Shown here: positions 16,966-24,898 of the stretch, piece by piece
Position numbering within the stretch: position 1 is the stretch's first letter
Layout: each line of letters begins with the position of its first letter
From: Granulicella sp. S156
Lineage (GTDB): Bacteria > Acidobacteriota > Terriglobia > Terriglobales > Acidobacteriaceae
DNA length: 64,000 nucleotides
Direction: 5' to 3'
NCBI RefSeq assembly: GCF_009766105.1
Contig: NZ_LMUH01000005.1
Coordinates: 124,001-188,000 of the forward strand
Made by a program: the position numbers and the translations under genes
The notes under the pieces: generated by a model
Told to the model about the DNA's origin: nothing
The model's input: the letters and a program-made list of their open reading frames with translations, nothing else
The model's database searches: none

Positions 16966-17937
16966 GTGCGACTGCTGAAGTTTCTTCTGGTGCTGGTGAT
17001 TCTGGCTGCGGCGGCGGTCGGGTTCTACGTGTTTCTGCCCTACGGCCCATTGTCCGAGACCTTCGTCGATATTGTGCCGGGCATCGGGACGGCGGGTGCT
17101 GCCGAACAGTTGCAGCGGGCGGGCATTATTCGCAGCAAGTTCGCGTTTGAGGCACTCAAGACCTATAAAAACGGTTCCCTCAAAGCCGGTGAGTACCGCT
17201 TCGACCACCGAGCTTCGCTTCTCGAGATCTATGCCCGCCTGCACAGGGGCGATGTCTATACTCTGACGCTGGTCATTCCGGAAGGCTACAGCATCTTCGA
17301 CATCGCCCAGGCCGTCGCCACAGCGGGCCTGGGTTCTCAACAGGGTTTCCTTAGCGCCGAACAGCAAGATACGGAGCTGATTACGCGGTGGAACCCGAAG
17401 GCAACCTCGCTCGAAGGCTACCTCTTCCCCGACACCTACAGGTTCAGCCGCCACGCCACGCCCTTGCAGATGCTGACCACGATGACCAAACGCTTCGGGC
17501 AGCAGGCTGCTCGGCTGGGGCTGGCCGACAGCGACGCGGAGCGAGTGGTCACGATGGCCTCGCTGGTCGAAAAAGAGGTCCACATCGACGCCGAACGGCC
17601 GGTAGTAGCGGGTGTCTTTGAGAACCGGTTGGGGGCGTCGATGCCGCTGCAGACCGATCCGGCGGTGATCTATGCGTCGCTACTGCGCGGAACATGGACG
17701 GGAGTCATCCACCAGAGCGAACTGCACTCGGACTCGGCCTACAACACGTACGCCCACCCCGGGCTGCCTCCGGGGCCGATCTGCAATCCCGGTGTGGCAG
17801 CGATAAAGGCTGCACTGCATCCGGCGCAGACGGATTTTCTCTACTTCGTGGCGGATGCGAAGGGGGAGACGCGGTTTGCGCGGACTCTGCAAGAGCATGA
17901 CGCGAATGTGGCGGCGTATCGGGCTGCGGCTAAATAA
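16966..17937 (+). CDS. mltG: Endolytic murein transglycosylase MltG
   Basis: MltG is an inner-membrane lytic transglycosylase that cuts nascent peptidoglycan strands. A short cytoplasmic end and one membrane helix (LLKFLLVLVILAAAAVGFYV) precede the YceG/LysM-like region. The catalytic segment carries Glu (TMASLVEKEVHIDAERPVVA) followed by VFENRL, MPLQTDPAVIYA, YNTYAHPGLPPGPICNPG and DFLYFVADAKGETRFA, all family hallmarks. Starts at GTG 16945, 16957 or 16966 are possible. 16966 follows GGGGTGGG and gives the most normal N-terminus. It is followed by a DUF4292 lipoprotein gene 115 bp downstream. Confidence 0.93.
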   Translation: MRLLKFLLVLVILAAAAVGFYVFLPYGPLSETFVDIVPGIGTAGAAEQLQRAGIIRSKFAFEALKTYKNGSLKAGEYRFDHRASLLEIYARLHRGDVYTLTLVIPEGYSIFDIAQAVATAGLGSQQGFLSAEQQDTELITRWNPKATSLEGYLFPDTYRFSRHATPLQMLTTMTKRFGQQAARLGLADSDAERVVTMASLVEKEVHIDAERPVVAGVFENRLGASMPLQTDPAVIYASLLRGTWTGVIHQSELHSDSAYNTYAHPGLPPGPICNPGVAAIKAALHPAQTDFLYFVADAKGETRFARTLQEHDANVAAYRAAAK

Positions 17938-18052
17938 GAGTCTACTTTTCGTAGCCTTTTCCGTTCCTCCGGTATCAAACTGACAACGCTTCCTCAAATA
18001 TCTGAATCCACACGGGGTCTGCGCTAGTCGATATACTGAAGATTGCAATCGA

Positions 18053-18949
18053 ATGAAGAGACCCCCGGCGTTTTCGTTGTTGTTTGTGCTGTTGTCTACC
18101 GGTTTGACCGGTTGCTTCAAGACGACGCGTCTTGTGCAAAAGACACAACCCCCCGAGATCTACATCTCTACCAGTGTAGAGGCCCTGCAGAAGCGAGTCT
18201 CCGAGCGTGACGCTGCCATCAAGACCCTCAAGGCCACTGTGTTGATTACGGCGACAACAGGTGGCGGCAAAGAGGGAAAAGAGACCCAATACACCTCGTT
18301 TCACGGTTACATCTTTGTCCGCAAGCCACGCGACCTGGGCGTGATCATGCAGGTTCCAGTTCTTAGCTCCGTGGCAGTAAACATGGTCAGTAGCGGCGCG
18401 AACGACGACTTTACGCTGTGGATCCCGCCGCTAAAAAAGGCCTACGTCGGCACAAAGAAGGTGACAAAGCCTTCGAAGAACGGCTTGGAAAATCTGCGCC
18501 CCGCAGTGTTCTTCGACTCGCTCCTGGTCCCAGGAGTGGGCGAGGATGAGTTTGTAACGCTGACCGAATCTACCCGCGTGCTGCAGCCCGAGAGCAAGCA
18601 CAATGACGCCATCGAAGAGCCCGATTACGAGCTTACGGTAATGAAAAAGAAGGATGGCAACCCCAATATCCTGCAGCGAACGCGCACGATCCACATCAGC
18701 CGTGTGACCATGCTGCCCTTCCAGCAGGACACGTATGACGATAATGGGCAGGTCGTAACGCAAGCGACCTATGACCATTACCAGCCCTACGGCGACCAGC
18801 AGTTCCCCGCACTGATTACGATCAAGCGCCCACTCGACGAGTACTCGCTGAAGTTGGAGATCACCAAGCTGACGCTTAACGAGCCGTTGGAAGATGATCA
18901 ATTCAAACTGGAGATTCCCCCGGGAGTGCCTGTACAGAAGATGGAATAA
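18053..18949 (+). CDS. DUF4292-like outer-membrane lipoprotein
   Basis: Lipoprotein of 298 residues. The signal sequence ends in a clear lipobox (STGLTGC, Cys at residue 22), so the mature protein is lipid-anchored. The rest resembles DUF4292/LolA-LolB-like half-barrel proteins, with SFHGYIFVRKPRDLGVIMQV, DFTLWIPPLKKAYVGTKKV and repeated beta strands to the C-terminus (DQFKLEIPPGVPVQ). Such folds bind lipids or lipoproteins, so a role in envelope lipid trafficking is a reasonable inference but not shown. It follows mltG on the same strand, and a short repeat begins directly after the stop codon. Confidence 0.72.
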   Translation: MKRPPAFSLLFVLLSTGLTGCFKTTRLVQKTQPPEIYISTSVEALQKRVSERDAAIKTLKATVLITATTGGGKEGKETQYTSFHGYIFVRKPRDLGVIMQVPVLSSVAVNMVSSGANDDFTLWIPPLKKAYVGTKKVTKPSKNGLENLRPAVFFDSLLVPGVGEDEFVTLTESTRVLQPESKHNDAIEEPDYELTVMKKKDGNPNILQRTRTIHISRVTMLPFQQDTYDDNGQVVTQATYDHYQPYGDQQFPALITIKRPLDEYSLKLEITKLTLNEPLEDDQFKLEIPPGVPVQKME

Positions 18950-18950
18950 G

Positions 18951-18983
18951 AGCAGGAAATAGGAAACAGGAAGTAGGAAACAG
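18951..18983. repeat. AGGAAACAGGAAGTAGGAAACAG-type repeat, copy 1
   Basis: Low-complexity run built of AGGAAACAG and AGGAAGTAG units, immediately after the lipoprotein gene. A 23-bp part (18961-18983) is perfectly repeated in inverted orientation at 22330-22360, directly after the stop codon of the convergent E2 gene. Confidence 0.6.
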
Positions 18984-19013
18984 AATCGATAGTTACCGAC
19001 TGTTTGCTGTTTC

Positions 19014-20063
19014 CTAAGCTAGTCCTGCTCGCTGAGCGTGTTCTTTAATCTCCCGGTTGATCTCCAACGCTAAGGACAGTGCCGCTCGTCCGGCTTCGCC
19101 GGTTACGCGTGGCGCGGTGCGGGTGCGTACGGCGCGGAGAAAGTCTTCCAGCTCCAGCCGCAACGGTTCAGCTCGCTGCAGATCGAACTTCTGCAGGTTG
19201 AGCCCGGCGGAAGGGTGTTGCAGGGCAGCTCCTGAGCCGCCTGCCGGTACGGCAGAGGGGGTGCTGGGACGCGACAGGAACGCCGCGGCCGCAGCCGGAT
19301 CCACATCGATCGACAGCAGCTCCTGCCGCGCGAAGTCCAGCGAGAGGTACTGATACGGCTGAAACAGCCGTAACTTGCGCACCTGCTCCGTGCTGACGCG
19401 GCTGGCGGTAAAGTTCGCGACGCAACCCGAGTCGAACTCCACCCGCACGTTGGCGATATCCACCTTGCGCGAAAGAACGGCCAGGCCCACCGCGCGCACC
19501 TCGCGCACCGGCGAGTTCGTCAGGGAGAGAACTACATCGAGGTCGTGGATCATCAGGTCGAGCACGACGTCTACATCCAGCGAGCGCGGCGTGAAGATGC
19601 TGAGCCGATGCGCCTCGAAGAACATGGGGTTGTTGAGGCGCTCGGCGACGGCGGTGACGGCTGGGTTGAAGCGCTCCAGATGTCCGATCTGGACGATGCG
19701 TCCCAGCGAGCCAGCCAGTGCGAGCACATGGTCGGCTTCGGCCAGCGACGCGGCGAAGGGCTTCTCAATGAGAACGTCGAGTCCGGCATTCAGGAGCTGT
19801 TCGGCGACGGAGGCGTGGTGGACCGTAGGCACGCAGACCGAAGCCGCGTCCAGCTTCAGCCCGGCGGTGAATAACTCGGCGACAGAGCCAAAGGCCGGGA
19901 TGCTGTAGCGCGCGGCAGCCTCGTCGCGGGTTGTGGCACTTTCGTCGACAAGCCCGGCGAGCTGGACGAGCTCCGGGTGGGCCGTCTCCAGCTCGCGATA
20001 CACGCGCAGGTGATTGCGCCCGAAGGCTCCGGCTCCAACGACGGCGATACGAATAGGACCCAC
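19014..20063 (-). CDS. Gfo/Idh/MocA family oxidoreductase
   Basis: NAD(P)-dependent sugar or inositol dehydrogenase-like enzyme, cytoplasmic. The Rossmann fold begins IRIAVVGAGAFGRNHLRVY (G-x-G-x-x-G). The conserved E-K-P motif is present as VLIEKPFAASLAEADHVL, followed by IVQIGHLERFNPAV. The C-terminal alpha/beta domain has VVLDLMIHDLDVVLSL with the usual catalytic-region His and Asp. An insert near residues 255-300 (rich in Pro, Ser, Ala) lengthens the C-terminal part. Similar proteins in Acidobacteria and Chlorobi occur near lpxB or UDP-sugar genes, but no such neighbour is here. A small gene starts 2 bp upstream on the same strand. Confidence 0.88.
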   Translation of the reverse strand: MGPIRIAVVGAGAFGRNHLRVYRELETAHPELVQLAGLVDESATTRDEAAARYSIPAFGSVAELFTAGLKLDAASVCVPTVHHASVAEQLLNAGLDVLIEKPFAASLAEADHVLALAGSLGRIVQIGHLERFNPAVTAVAERLNNPMFFEAHRLSIFTPRSLDVDVVLDLMIHDLDVVLSLTNSPVREVRAVGLAVLSRKVDIANVRVEFDSGCVANFTASRVSTEQVRKLRLFQPYQYLSLDFARQELLSIDVDPAAAAAFLSRPSTPSAVPAGGSGAALQHPSAGLNLQKFDLQRAEPLRLELEDFLRAVRTRTAPRVTGEAGRAALSLALEINREIKEHAQRAGLA

Positions 20064-20065
20064 GG

Positions 20066-20296
20066 CTACTTCTTCGCGGGGGCGGCCGTCGGGGTTTCCA
20101 CGGCCTCGCGGCAGCGGCTGTAGAGCTCCAGCAGTCCGCTGACCTGGTCTTCGGGCTTGGCGGAGGAGGGCAGTCCGAATCCGGGTGTGGACGAAGCTGC
20201 GGTGCGGCCCAGGTTAGCGTGTCCGGCAACGAACTTCAGGAGGTCGAGCGCGATGTCTTCGGTACGGCGTGCGGCGGAGTTGGGACTTTGTTCCAT
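20066..20296 (-). CDS. Small conserved-type hypothetical protein
   Basis: 76-residue soluble protein beginning MEQSPNSAARRTEDIALDLL, with KFVAGHANLGR in the middle and an Ala/Pro/Lys end. No known domain is recognised. The stop codon lies 2 bp before the start of the Gfo/Idh/MocA oxidoreductase, so the two are almost certainly cotranscribed. The open frame upstream of ATG 20296 crosses a low-complexity repeat and is not included. Confidence 0.65.
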   Translation of the reverse strand: MEQSPNSAARRTEDIALDLLKFVAGHANLGRTAASSTPGFGLPSSAKPEDQVSGLLELYSRCREAVETPTAAPAKK

Positions 20297-20444
20297 CTCG
20301 CGATGGTAGCGGGTCTGTGTATGTGGGGGCAACCGATGCAGAGTGAAAAGTGATAAGTGACAAGTGGTAAGTGAGTTTGTAACGGCCTCCGACTGTCCGC
20401 TCTTCACTTGTCACTTACCACTATCATGTCTGAGGAGACACCCC

Positions 20445-21293
20445 TTGGCCGTTGTTGCAACTCAGGCGATCCATCGATTGCGCGGCGGCGCACAGAGCCA
20501 GTTGATGCTCGGTGCCGACGGCAACCTCTGGGTGGTCAAGTTCCAGAACAACCCGCAGCACCTGCGCGTGCTCGCCAATGAGCTGATCGCGACGCGACTT
20601 GCCGAAGCTGTAGGGCTGACTGTGCCGAAGACGGACGTGATCGAAGTGAGCGAGTGGCTCATCGCCAATAGTCCGGAGATGGTCGTCGAGCACAAACGCA
20701 ATGTGTCCGAGCGCTGTGCCTCTGGATTGCAGTTCGGCAGCCAGTTCGTGGGTGGATTGGTTCCGGGACAGGTGGTCGACTATCTGCCTGAGCCGCAGAT
20801 GGAGGAACTGCGCAATCTCGCCGAGTTTGCGGGAATGCTTTGCGTGGACAAGTGGACGGGCAACTGCAATGGACGGCAGGCGGTCTTTGAGCGCCGCCCG
20901 CGTGAACGGCGGTACAGGGCGATCTTCATCGACCAGGGATTCTGCTTCAACGCGGGCGAGTGGACGTTCCCCGATCCTGTGCTGCGTGGTGTCTTTCCGC
21001 GCAATCAGGTGTACGCGCCCGTGACCGGCTGGAAGAGCTTCGAGCCCTGGCTGAGCCGTATCGAGGAGTTTGCGGATACCAAACTCTGGCAGATTGCTGA
21101 AGCCGTTCCGCCCGAGTGGTATGGCGGCGATACGGCAACGATCGAACAACTGATGCAGACGCTGTTGCAGCGCCGCTCGCGCGTGCGAGAGGGTATCACC
21201 GCGTTCCGCGAGTCGGATCGAAAACCATTCCCGAACTGGAAGACGTCGAAGAGCGTTGCAGTGCCCGCGGATGTGCAACAGTTTGTGATGTAG
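20445..21293 (+). CDS. HipA-like kinase domain protein
   Basis: Protein of 282 residues resembling the HipA_2 kinase-like family. Candidate kinase features are visible: ATP-site Lys in LWVVKFQNNP (about residue 32), a catalytic-loop-like CVDKWTGNCNGRQ (D135, N140) and a metal-site-like FIDQGF (D163). There is no HipB-type HTH antitoxin beside it. TTG 20445 is chosen because GAGGAG sits 7 bases upstream; the longer GTG-started frame runs through a repeat. A DUF3037 gene follows 36 bp downstream, a pairing I have the impression recurs in other genomes. Target and function unknown; HipA proteins proper phosphorylate a tRNA synthetase. Confidence 0.8.
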   Translation: MAVVATQAIHRLRGGAQSQLMLGADGNLWVVKFQNNPQHLRVLANELIATRLAEAVGLTVPKTDVIEVSEWLIANSPEMVVEHKRNVSERCASGLQFGSQFVGGLVPGQVVDYLPEPQMEELRNLAEFAGMLCVDKWTGNCNGRQAVFERRPRERRYRAIFIDQGFCFNAGEWTFPDPVLRGVFPRNQVYAPVTGWKSFEPWLSRIEEFADTKLWQIAEAVPPEWYGGDTATIEQLMQTLLQRRSRVREGITAFRESDRKPFPNWKTSKSVAVPADVQQFVM

Positions 21294-21329
21294 CAGAGGT
21301 GATTGATTCATCAGGAACAGGAGGCCAAT

Positions 21330-22139
21330 ATGCCCGAACGCATGCAGTGCGAGTTCTCACTCATCCGCTATGTGCCGGATGTGGTGAAGGGAGAGTTCGC
21401 GAACATCGGCGTGGTGCTGCGCGAAGCTGGTCGCGAGGATGCGGTCGTCCGGTTCACGCGCGACTGGAGCCGCGTTCGATGTATGGCCGCCGACGCCGAT
21501 GTCGCCCTGCTGGAGTCCCTGGAAACGGAGTTGAGCGCGAGGCTGCAAAGAACGCTGCCGAACGCCAAGCCTGTACTCGAAGTATTGGAAGACTCGCTCT
21601 CCAACAGCGTGCAGCTCACGGCGATGCGTGCAACGCTTGCCGAAAACCTGCCGGCCGAGATGGAACAGTTGATGCGGATGTACGTTGAGCCGCTGAAAGC
21701 TCCGGCAACCCAACGCAAACGAAGCGGCCGCGCAGCCATCGTGGGCGCGATGCGCGACGAGTTCGAGCGTGCCGGTGTCTGGCAATTGATGCGCAAACGC
21801 ATCGCGGCTTCGCAGTACACGCAGGTGGGTGATCCGTTGAAGCTCGACTGCGGGTATCCCAACGGCAAAGTGCGGATGTTTCATGCGGTTTCCCTGGAGA
21901 GCGATGTTGAAGGAGCCAAGGGACTGGCTTACTCGGCTGCTGCTCTGCGCGCGGGGGTGCAGAGGATCGATGGATTGGAGTTAGAGCTGAGTGCTATCGT
22001 GGAGCCGCTCGCAGGTATAAGTGATCCCGAGCAATATGGCTTTGGCAAAAGCGCCATGGAACGCGAGGCGATTCACGTGCTGACGACTGCGGATCTGGGG
22101 CGTGTAGCGGAGATGGCGAAGCGAGAGTTGCGGGTGTAG
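21330..22139 (+). CDS. DUF3037 domain protein
   Basis: 269-residue soluble protein with the DUF3037 signature at its start (MQCEFSLIRYVPDVVKGEFA, NIGVVLREAG, FTRDWSRVRCM). ATG 21330 has a good AGGAGG upstream; an in-frame ATG at 21303 lacks one. The family has no established biochemical role. Its position directly after a HipA-like kinase gene suggests a two-gene functional unit, in which DUF3037 could be partner, substrate or antidote of the kinase. That is inference from context only. An inverted-repeat element and a terminator follow. Confidence 0.8.
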   Translation: MPERMQCEFSLIRYVPDVVKGEFANIGVVLREAGREDAVVRFTRDWSRVRCMAADADVALLESLETELSARLQRTLPNAKPVLEVLEDSLSNSVQLTAMRATLAENLPAEMEQLMRMYVEPLKAPATQRKRSGRAAIVGAMRDEFERAGVWQLMRKRIAASQYTQVGDPLKLDCGYPNGKVRMFHAVSLESDVEGAKGLAYSAAALRAGVQRIDGLELELSAIVEPLAGISDPEQYGFGKSAMEREAIHVLTTADLGRVAEMAKRELRV

Positions 22140-22157
22140 AGCCTGGTAAGACTGCAC

Positions 22158-22296
22158 TTGCCTTTCTTGTTGTCATTCCCGTAGGGAACCTGCTTCTGGG
22201 TCCTCCACAAATTTGGCATCGGGGGAGACGGTGCGTAATGCTGTGGGAACGCGAGCGCAAGCAGATTCCCTGCGGGAATGACAACAAGAAAGGCAA
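22158..22296. repeat. Intergenic element with 38-bp inverted repeats, GTCATTCCCG type
   Basis: Arms 22158-22195 and 22259-22296 match at 36 of 38 positions (TTGCCTTTCTTGTTGTCATT... and reverse complement), with a 63-bp centre. The GTCATTCCCG(C/T)AGGGAA words are typical of mobile-looking intergenic repeats in these genomes. It sits between convergent genes. Confidence 0.65.
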
Positions 22297-22328
22297 AAGC
22301 GGCAAGACTGTTGAGAGTCTGCCGCTTT
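22296..22328. terminator. Bidirectional hairpin between DUF3037 and E2 genes
   Basis: AAAGCGGCAAGACT pairs with AGTCTGCCGCTTT (one bulged base) around a 6-base loop, with T or A runs on either side. It lies between two convergent genes and would act in both directions. Confidence 0.5.
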
Positions 22329-22329
22329 G

Positions 22330-22360
22330 CTGTTTCCTGTTTCCTACTTCCTGTTTCCTG
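22330..22360. repeat. AGGAAACAGGAAGTAGGAAACAG-type repeat, inverted copy 2
   Basis: Inverted copy of the repeat at 18951-18983 (23 bp identical), ending two bases before the stop codon of the E2 gene. The two copies bracket the oxidoreductase and HipA-like/DUF3037 genes. Confidence 0.6.
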
Positions 22361-22362
22361 CC

Positions 22363-23991
22363 CTACCCGATATCTTCGTTCCAGTTCTCGAGATAGGCCT
22401 TGAAGTCGGACATGAACTTGCCGGCATCGGAACCGTCAATCGTCCGGTGGTCGAAGCCCAGCGTGAAGCGCTGGATGGAACGGATGGCGATGGTGTCCTG
22501 GCCGTCCTTGTCGGTGAGTACGACAGCTTCCTTGTTCAGGCCGCCGATGCCGAGGATCGCCGACTGCGGCTGCGCGATGATCGGTGTGCCGAACTGCTCG
22601 CCGAAGATGCCCGAGTTGGTGAGGGTGAACGTGCCACCGGCTACATCATCTGGAGCGAGTTTTTTCGAGCGGGCGCGGTCGGCCAGATCAACGATGGAAC
22701 GGGCAACACCGAGGAAGCTCTTCTCCTCCGCCTGCTTGATGACCGGCACGATCAGGCCCCACTCCAGCGCGACTGCGATGCCGATGTTGATGTTCTTGTT
22801 GTAGAGAATCGCGTCACCCTGCGTCGTGGAGTTGACGATGGGGTGCTTGCGCAGCGCCTGCACGGCCGCGCGGGTGATGAAGGGCATGTAGGTCAGCTTT
22901 ACGCCGTTGCGCTGCTCGTACTTGTTTTTTTCCTTCTCGCGCAGCTTCACGATACGCGTCATGTCCACCTTGAAGACCGTGTGGACGTGGGCGCTGGTGG
23001 CCTTGGACTCGACCATGCGCTTGGCGATGATGGAGCGCATCTTCGTCATGGGGACGAGTTCGCCGGGCTGTGGCTGCGGTGCTGCGGGAGCGGCTGGTTT
23101 GGCAGGGGCAGCGGCGGCTGCTGGGGCTGCAGGTTTCGCGGCGGCGGGTGCGCCGCCTTCGAGGTGGCCCAGGATGTCCTGCTTGGTGATGCGGCCCGAA
23201 GCTCCGGTAGCGGGAACCTGCGAGAGATCGACGTTGTTCTCCGACGCGATCTTGCGTACCAGCGGCGAGGAGCGCAGGCCTTCGCCGGCGGAGGCAGAGG
23301 CTGCAACCGGAGCGGGTGCGGCGGCGGGGGTTGGGGTTGCGGCGGGTGTAGGAGCCGCAGCAGCGGGTGCGGCAGCTGCTGGCGCTGCACCGCCTCCGAT
23401 GACGGCAACCACGGTGTTGATGGTGACGGTTGCCCCCTCCTGCACCTTGATTGCGGTGAGGGTACCGGCGACGGGGGAGGGGATCTCGGCATCGACCTTG
23501 TCGGTAGAGATCTCAAAGATGGGCTCGTCGCGCTGGACGGTATCGCCGATCTTCTTGAGCCACTTGGTGATGGTGCCCTCGGTGATGGACTCGCCCATCT
23601 GCGGCATCAGGACTTCTGTGCCCGGGCCTGCTGCTGCGGGAGCCGTAGCCGCAGTAGTGGCAGCGGCATCCTTGGCTGCGGTCGCAACGGCTGCGGGAGT
23701 AACGGTATCTTCCTTCTTTGCAGCGGGTGCGGCGCTGGGAGCGGCGGCTGTGCCCCCTTCTTCAACGCTGCAGACGACCGTATTGATGCTGACGGTTGCG
23801 CCTTCCTGGACCTTGATCTCGCCGAGGGTGCCGGCGACGGGCGAGGGAATCTCGGCATCGACCTTGTCGGTCGAGATTTCAAAGAGCGGTTCGTCGCGTG
23901 CGACGGTGTCGCCTGGCTTTTTAAGCCATTTGGTGAGGGTGCCTTCGGTGATGGATTCGCCCATCTGGGGCATGACTACGTCGGTCGGCAT
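22363..23991 (-). CDS. 2-oxo acid dehydrogenase E2 (dihydrolipoamide acyltransferase), two lipoyl domains
   Basis: E2 core of a 2-oxo acid dehydrogenase complex; it transfers the acyl group from lipoyl-Lys to CoA. Domain order: lipoyl domain 1 (1-77, Lys43 in EISTDKVDAEI), Ala/Pro linker, lipoyl domain 2 (126-200, Lys165 in the same motif), linker, peripheral-subunit-binding domain (SSPLVRKIASENNVDLSQVP), linker, and catalytic domain with DHRTIDGSDAG near the C-terminus. The two lipoyl domains are nearly identical, showing internal duplication. It may be the 2-oxoglutarate or branched-chain type; sequence motifs alone do not decide, and no E1 gene is nearby. lipB and lpdA lie just upstream on the same strand. 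Confidence 0.93.
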   Translation of the reverse strand: MPTDVVMPQMGESITEGTLTKWLKKPGDTVARDEPLFEISTDKVDAEIPSPVAGTLGEIKVQEGATVSINTVVCSVEEGGTAAAPSAAPAAKKEDTVTPAAVATAAKDAAATTAATAPAAAGPGTEVLMPQMGESITEGTITKWLKKIGDTVQRDEPIFEISTDKVDAEIPSPVAGTLTAIKVQEGATVTINTVVAVIGGGAAPAAAAPAAAAPTPAATPTPAAAPAPVAASASAGEGLRSSPLVRKIASENNVDLSQVPATGASGRITKQDILGHLEGGAPAAAKPAAPAAAAAPAKPAAPAAPQPQPGELVPMTKMRSIIAKRMVESKATSAHVHTVFKVDMTRIVKLREKEKNKYEQRNGVKLTYMPFITRAAVQALRKHPIVNSTTQGDAILYNKNINIGIAVALEWGLIVPVIKQAEEKSFLGVARSIVDLADRARSKKLAPDDVAGGTFTLTNSGIFGEQFGTPIIAQPQSAILGIGGLNKEAVVLTDKDGQDTIAIRSIQRFTLGFDHRTIDGSDAGKFMSDFKAYLENWNEDIG

Positions 23992-24094
23992 CGCGATCGG
24001 TTCTCCGGGTTCGTTAGGGTACTGCGCAACATTGGATTATACGAGGATCGTGCGAACCCCCGCTCAGGACGTGCGTTTAGCGAACTGGTGCCTC

Positions 24095-24826
24095 TCAGAT
24101 CGCGGGAACCAGCAGTTCCTCGAGCGAATCGACGGCCAGCACCTGCCGCTGGAAGACTCGGCCGAAGTTGGCGGCAGCGCTGTTGGCCGCCTGTTGAAGG
24201 GTTGGTGGCGGTTGTTGGGGCGACTCCAGTTCGAGCGAGGTCACGGTGCGGTCGGTGATGCCGCAGGGGACGATCCACTCGAAGTCGCGAAGGTCGGTGG
24301 TGACATTGAGTGCGAAACCGTGCGAGGTGACTGCCTGCGAGACATGCACGCCGATGGCTGCGATCTTCTTCTCGGCAATGGAGCCACCGGCAAGCGTCCA
24401 GACGCCCGTCAGCTTGCAGATCCGCTGTGCGGGGATGCCGAAGTCCTTGCAGGTAAGGATGAGGGCCTCTTCGATGAGACGGACGAAGTCGACCGGGCCG
24501 AGGTGAGGGCCATGCTTTCCTGGAAGGTCGCCGCGCAGATCGAAGATGGGGTAGCCGACGAGCTGACCGGGGCCGTGATAGGTCACGTCGCCGCCACGGT
24601 TGATCTCATGGATCTCGACGCCTTTGCGGGCGAGGAGCTCATCGCTCGCAAGAATATTAGCGCGAGTGCTGTTGCGGCCTAGTGTAAGGACGGGTGGGTG
24701 TTCCAGCAGCAGAAGCGTATCGCCGATGGCGCCAGCCTTACGGGCGACGACGACTTCGGCCTGCAGGCGGAGACCTTCGGCGTAGGAGATGCGGCCGGGC
24801 TGGAGGAGATGGAGGACGTTAGACAT
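24095..24826 (-). CDS. lipB: Octanoyltransferase LipB
   Basis: LipB moves octanoate from acyl carrier protein to lipoyl domains such as those of the adjacent E2. The motif RGGDVTYHGPGQLVGYPI (78-95) is complete. The catalytic Lys lies in KKIAAIGVH (about 154) and the nucleophile Cys in WIVPCGI (Cys188). Length of 243 residues is slightly above average because of a Gln/Pro-rich C-terminal end. It sits between lpdA (72 bp upstream) and the E2 gene (103 bp downstream), a sensible pathway cluster. Confidence 0.95.
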   Translation of the reverse strand: MSNVLHLLQPGRISYAEGLRLQAEVVVARKAGAIGDTLLLLEHPPVLTLGRNSTRANILASDELLARKGVEIHEINRGGDVTYHGPGQLVGYPIFDLRGDLPGKHGPHLGPVDFVRLIEEALILTCKDFGIPAQRICKLTGVWTLAGGSIAEKKIAAIGVHVSQAVTSHGFALNVTTDLRDFEWIVPCGITDRTVTSLELESPQQPPPTLQQAANSAAANFGRVFQRQVLAVDSLEELLVPAI

Positions 24827-24846
24827 CGGTTTTGATACAAAATCTT

Positions 24847-24892
24847 CGCGGCTGAACCCCTTCGTCGATCCGCACGAAAGGGTTCAGCCGCG
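24847..24892 (-). terminator. Long hairpin between lpdA and lipB
   Basis: 19-bp arms CGCGGCTGAACCCCTTCGT (24847-24865) and its reverse complement at 24874-24892, with one mismatch, around an 8-base loop. It lies just after the lpdA stop codon, and on the minus strand it is followed by AAGATTTTG, so lpdA and lipB may be only partly cotranscribed. Confidence 0.6.
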
Positions 24893-24898
24893 AGGGGG

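Noticed and set aside
22327-24258. Long plus-strand open frame (over 600 codons) antisense to the E2 gene
   Set aside because: It is a shadow of the GC-rich, Ala/Pro-rich E2 reading frame. Its translation is low-complexity Gly/Cys/Ser without domains, and the E2 frame on the other strand has complete motifs.
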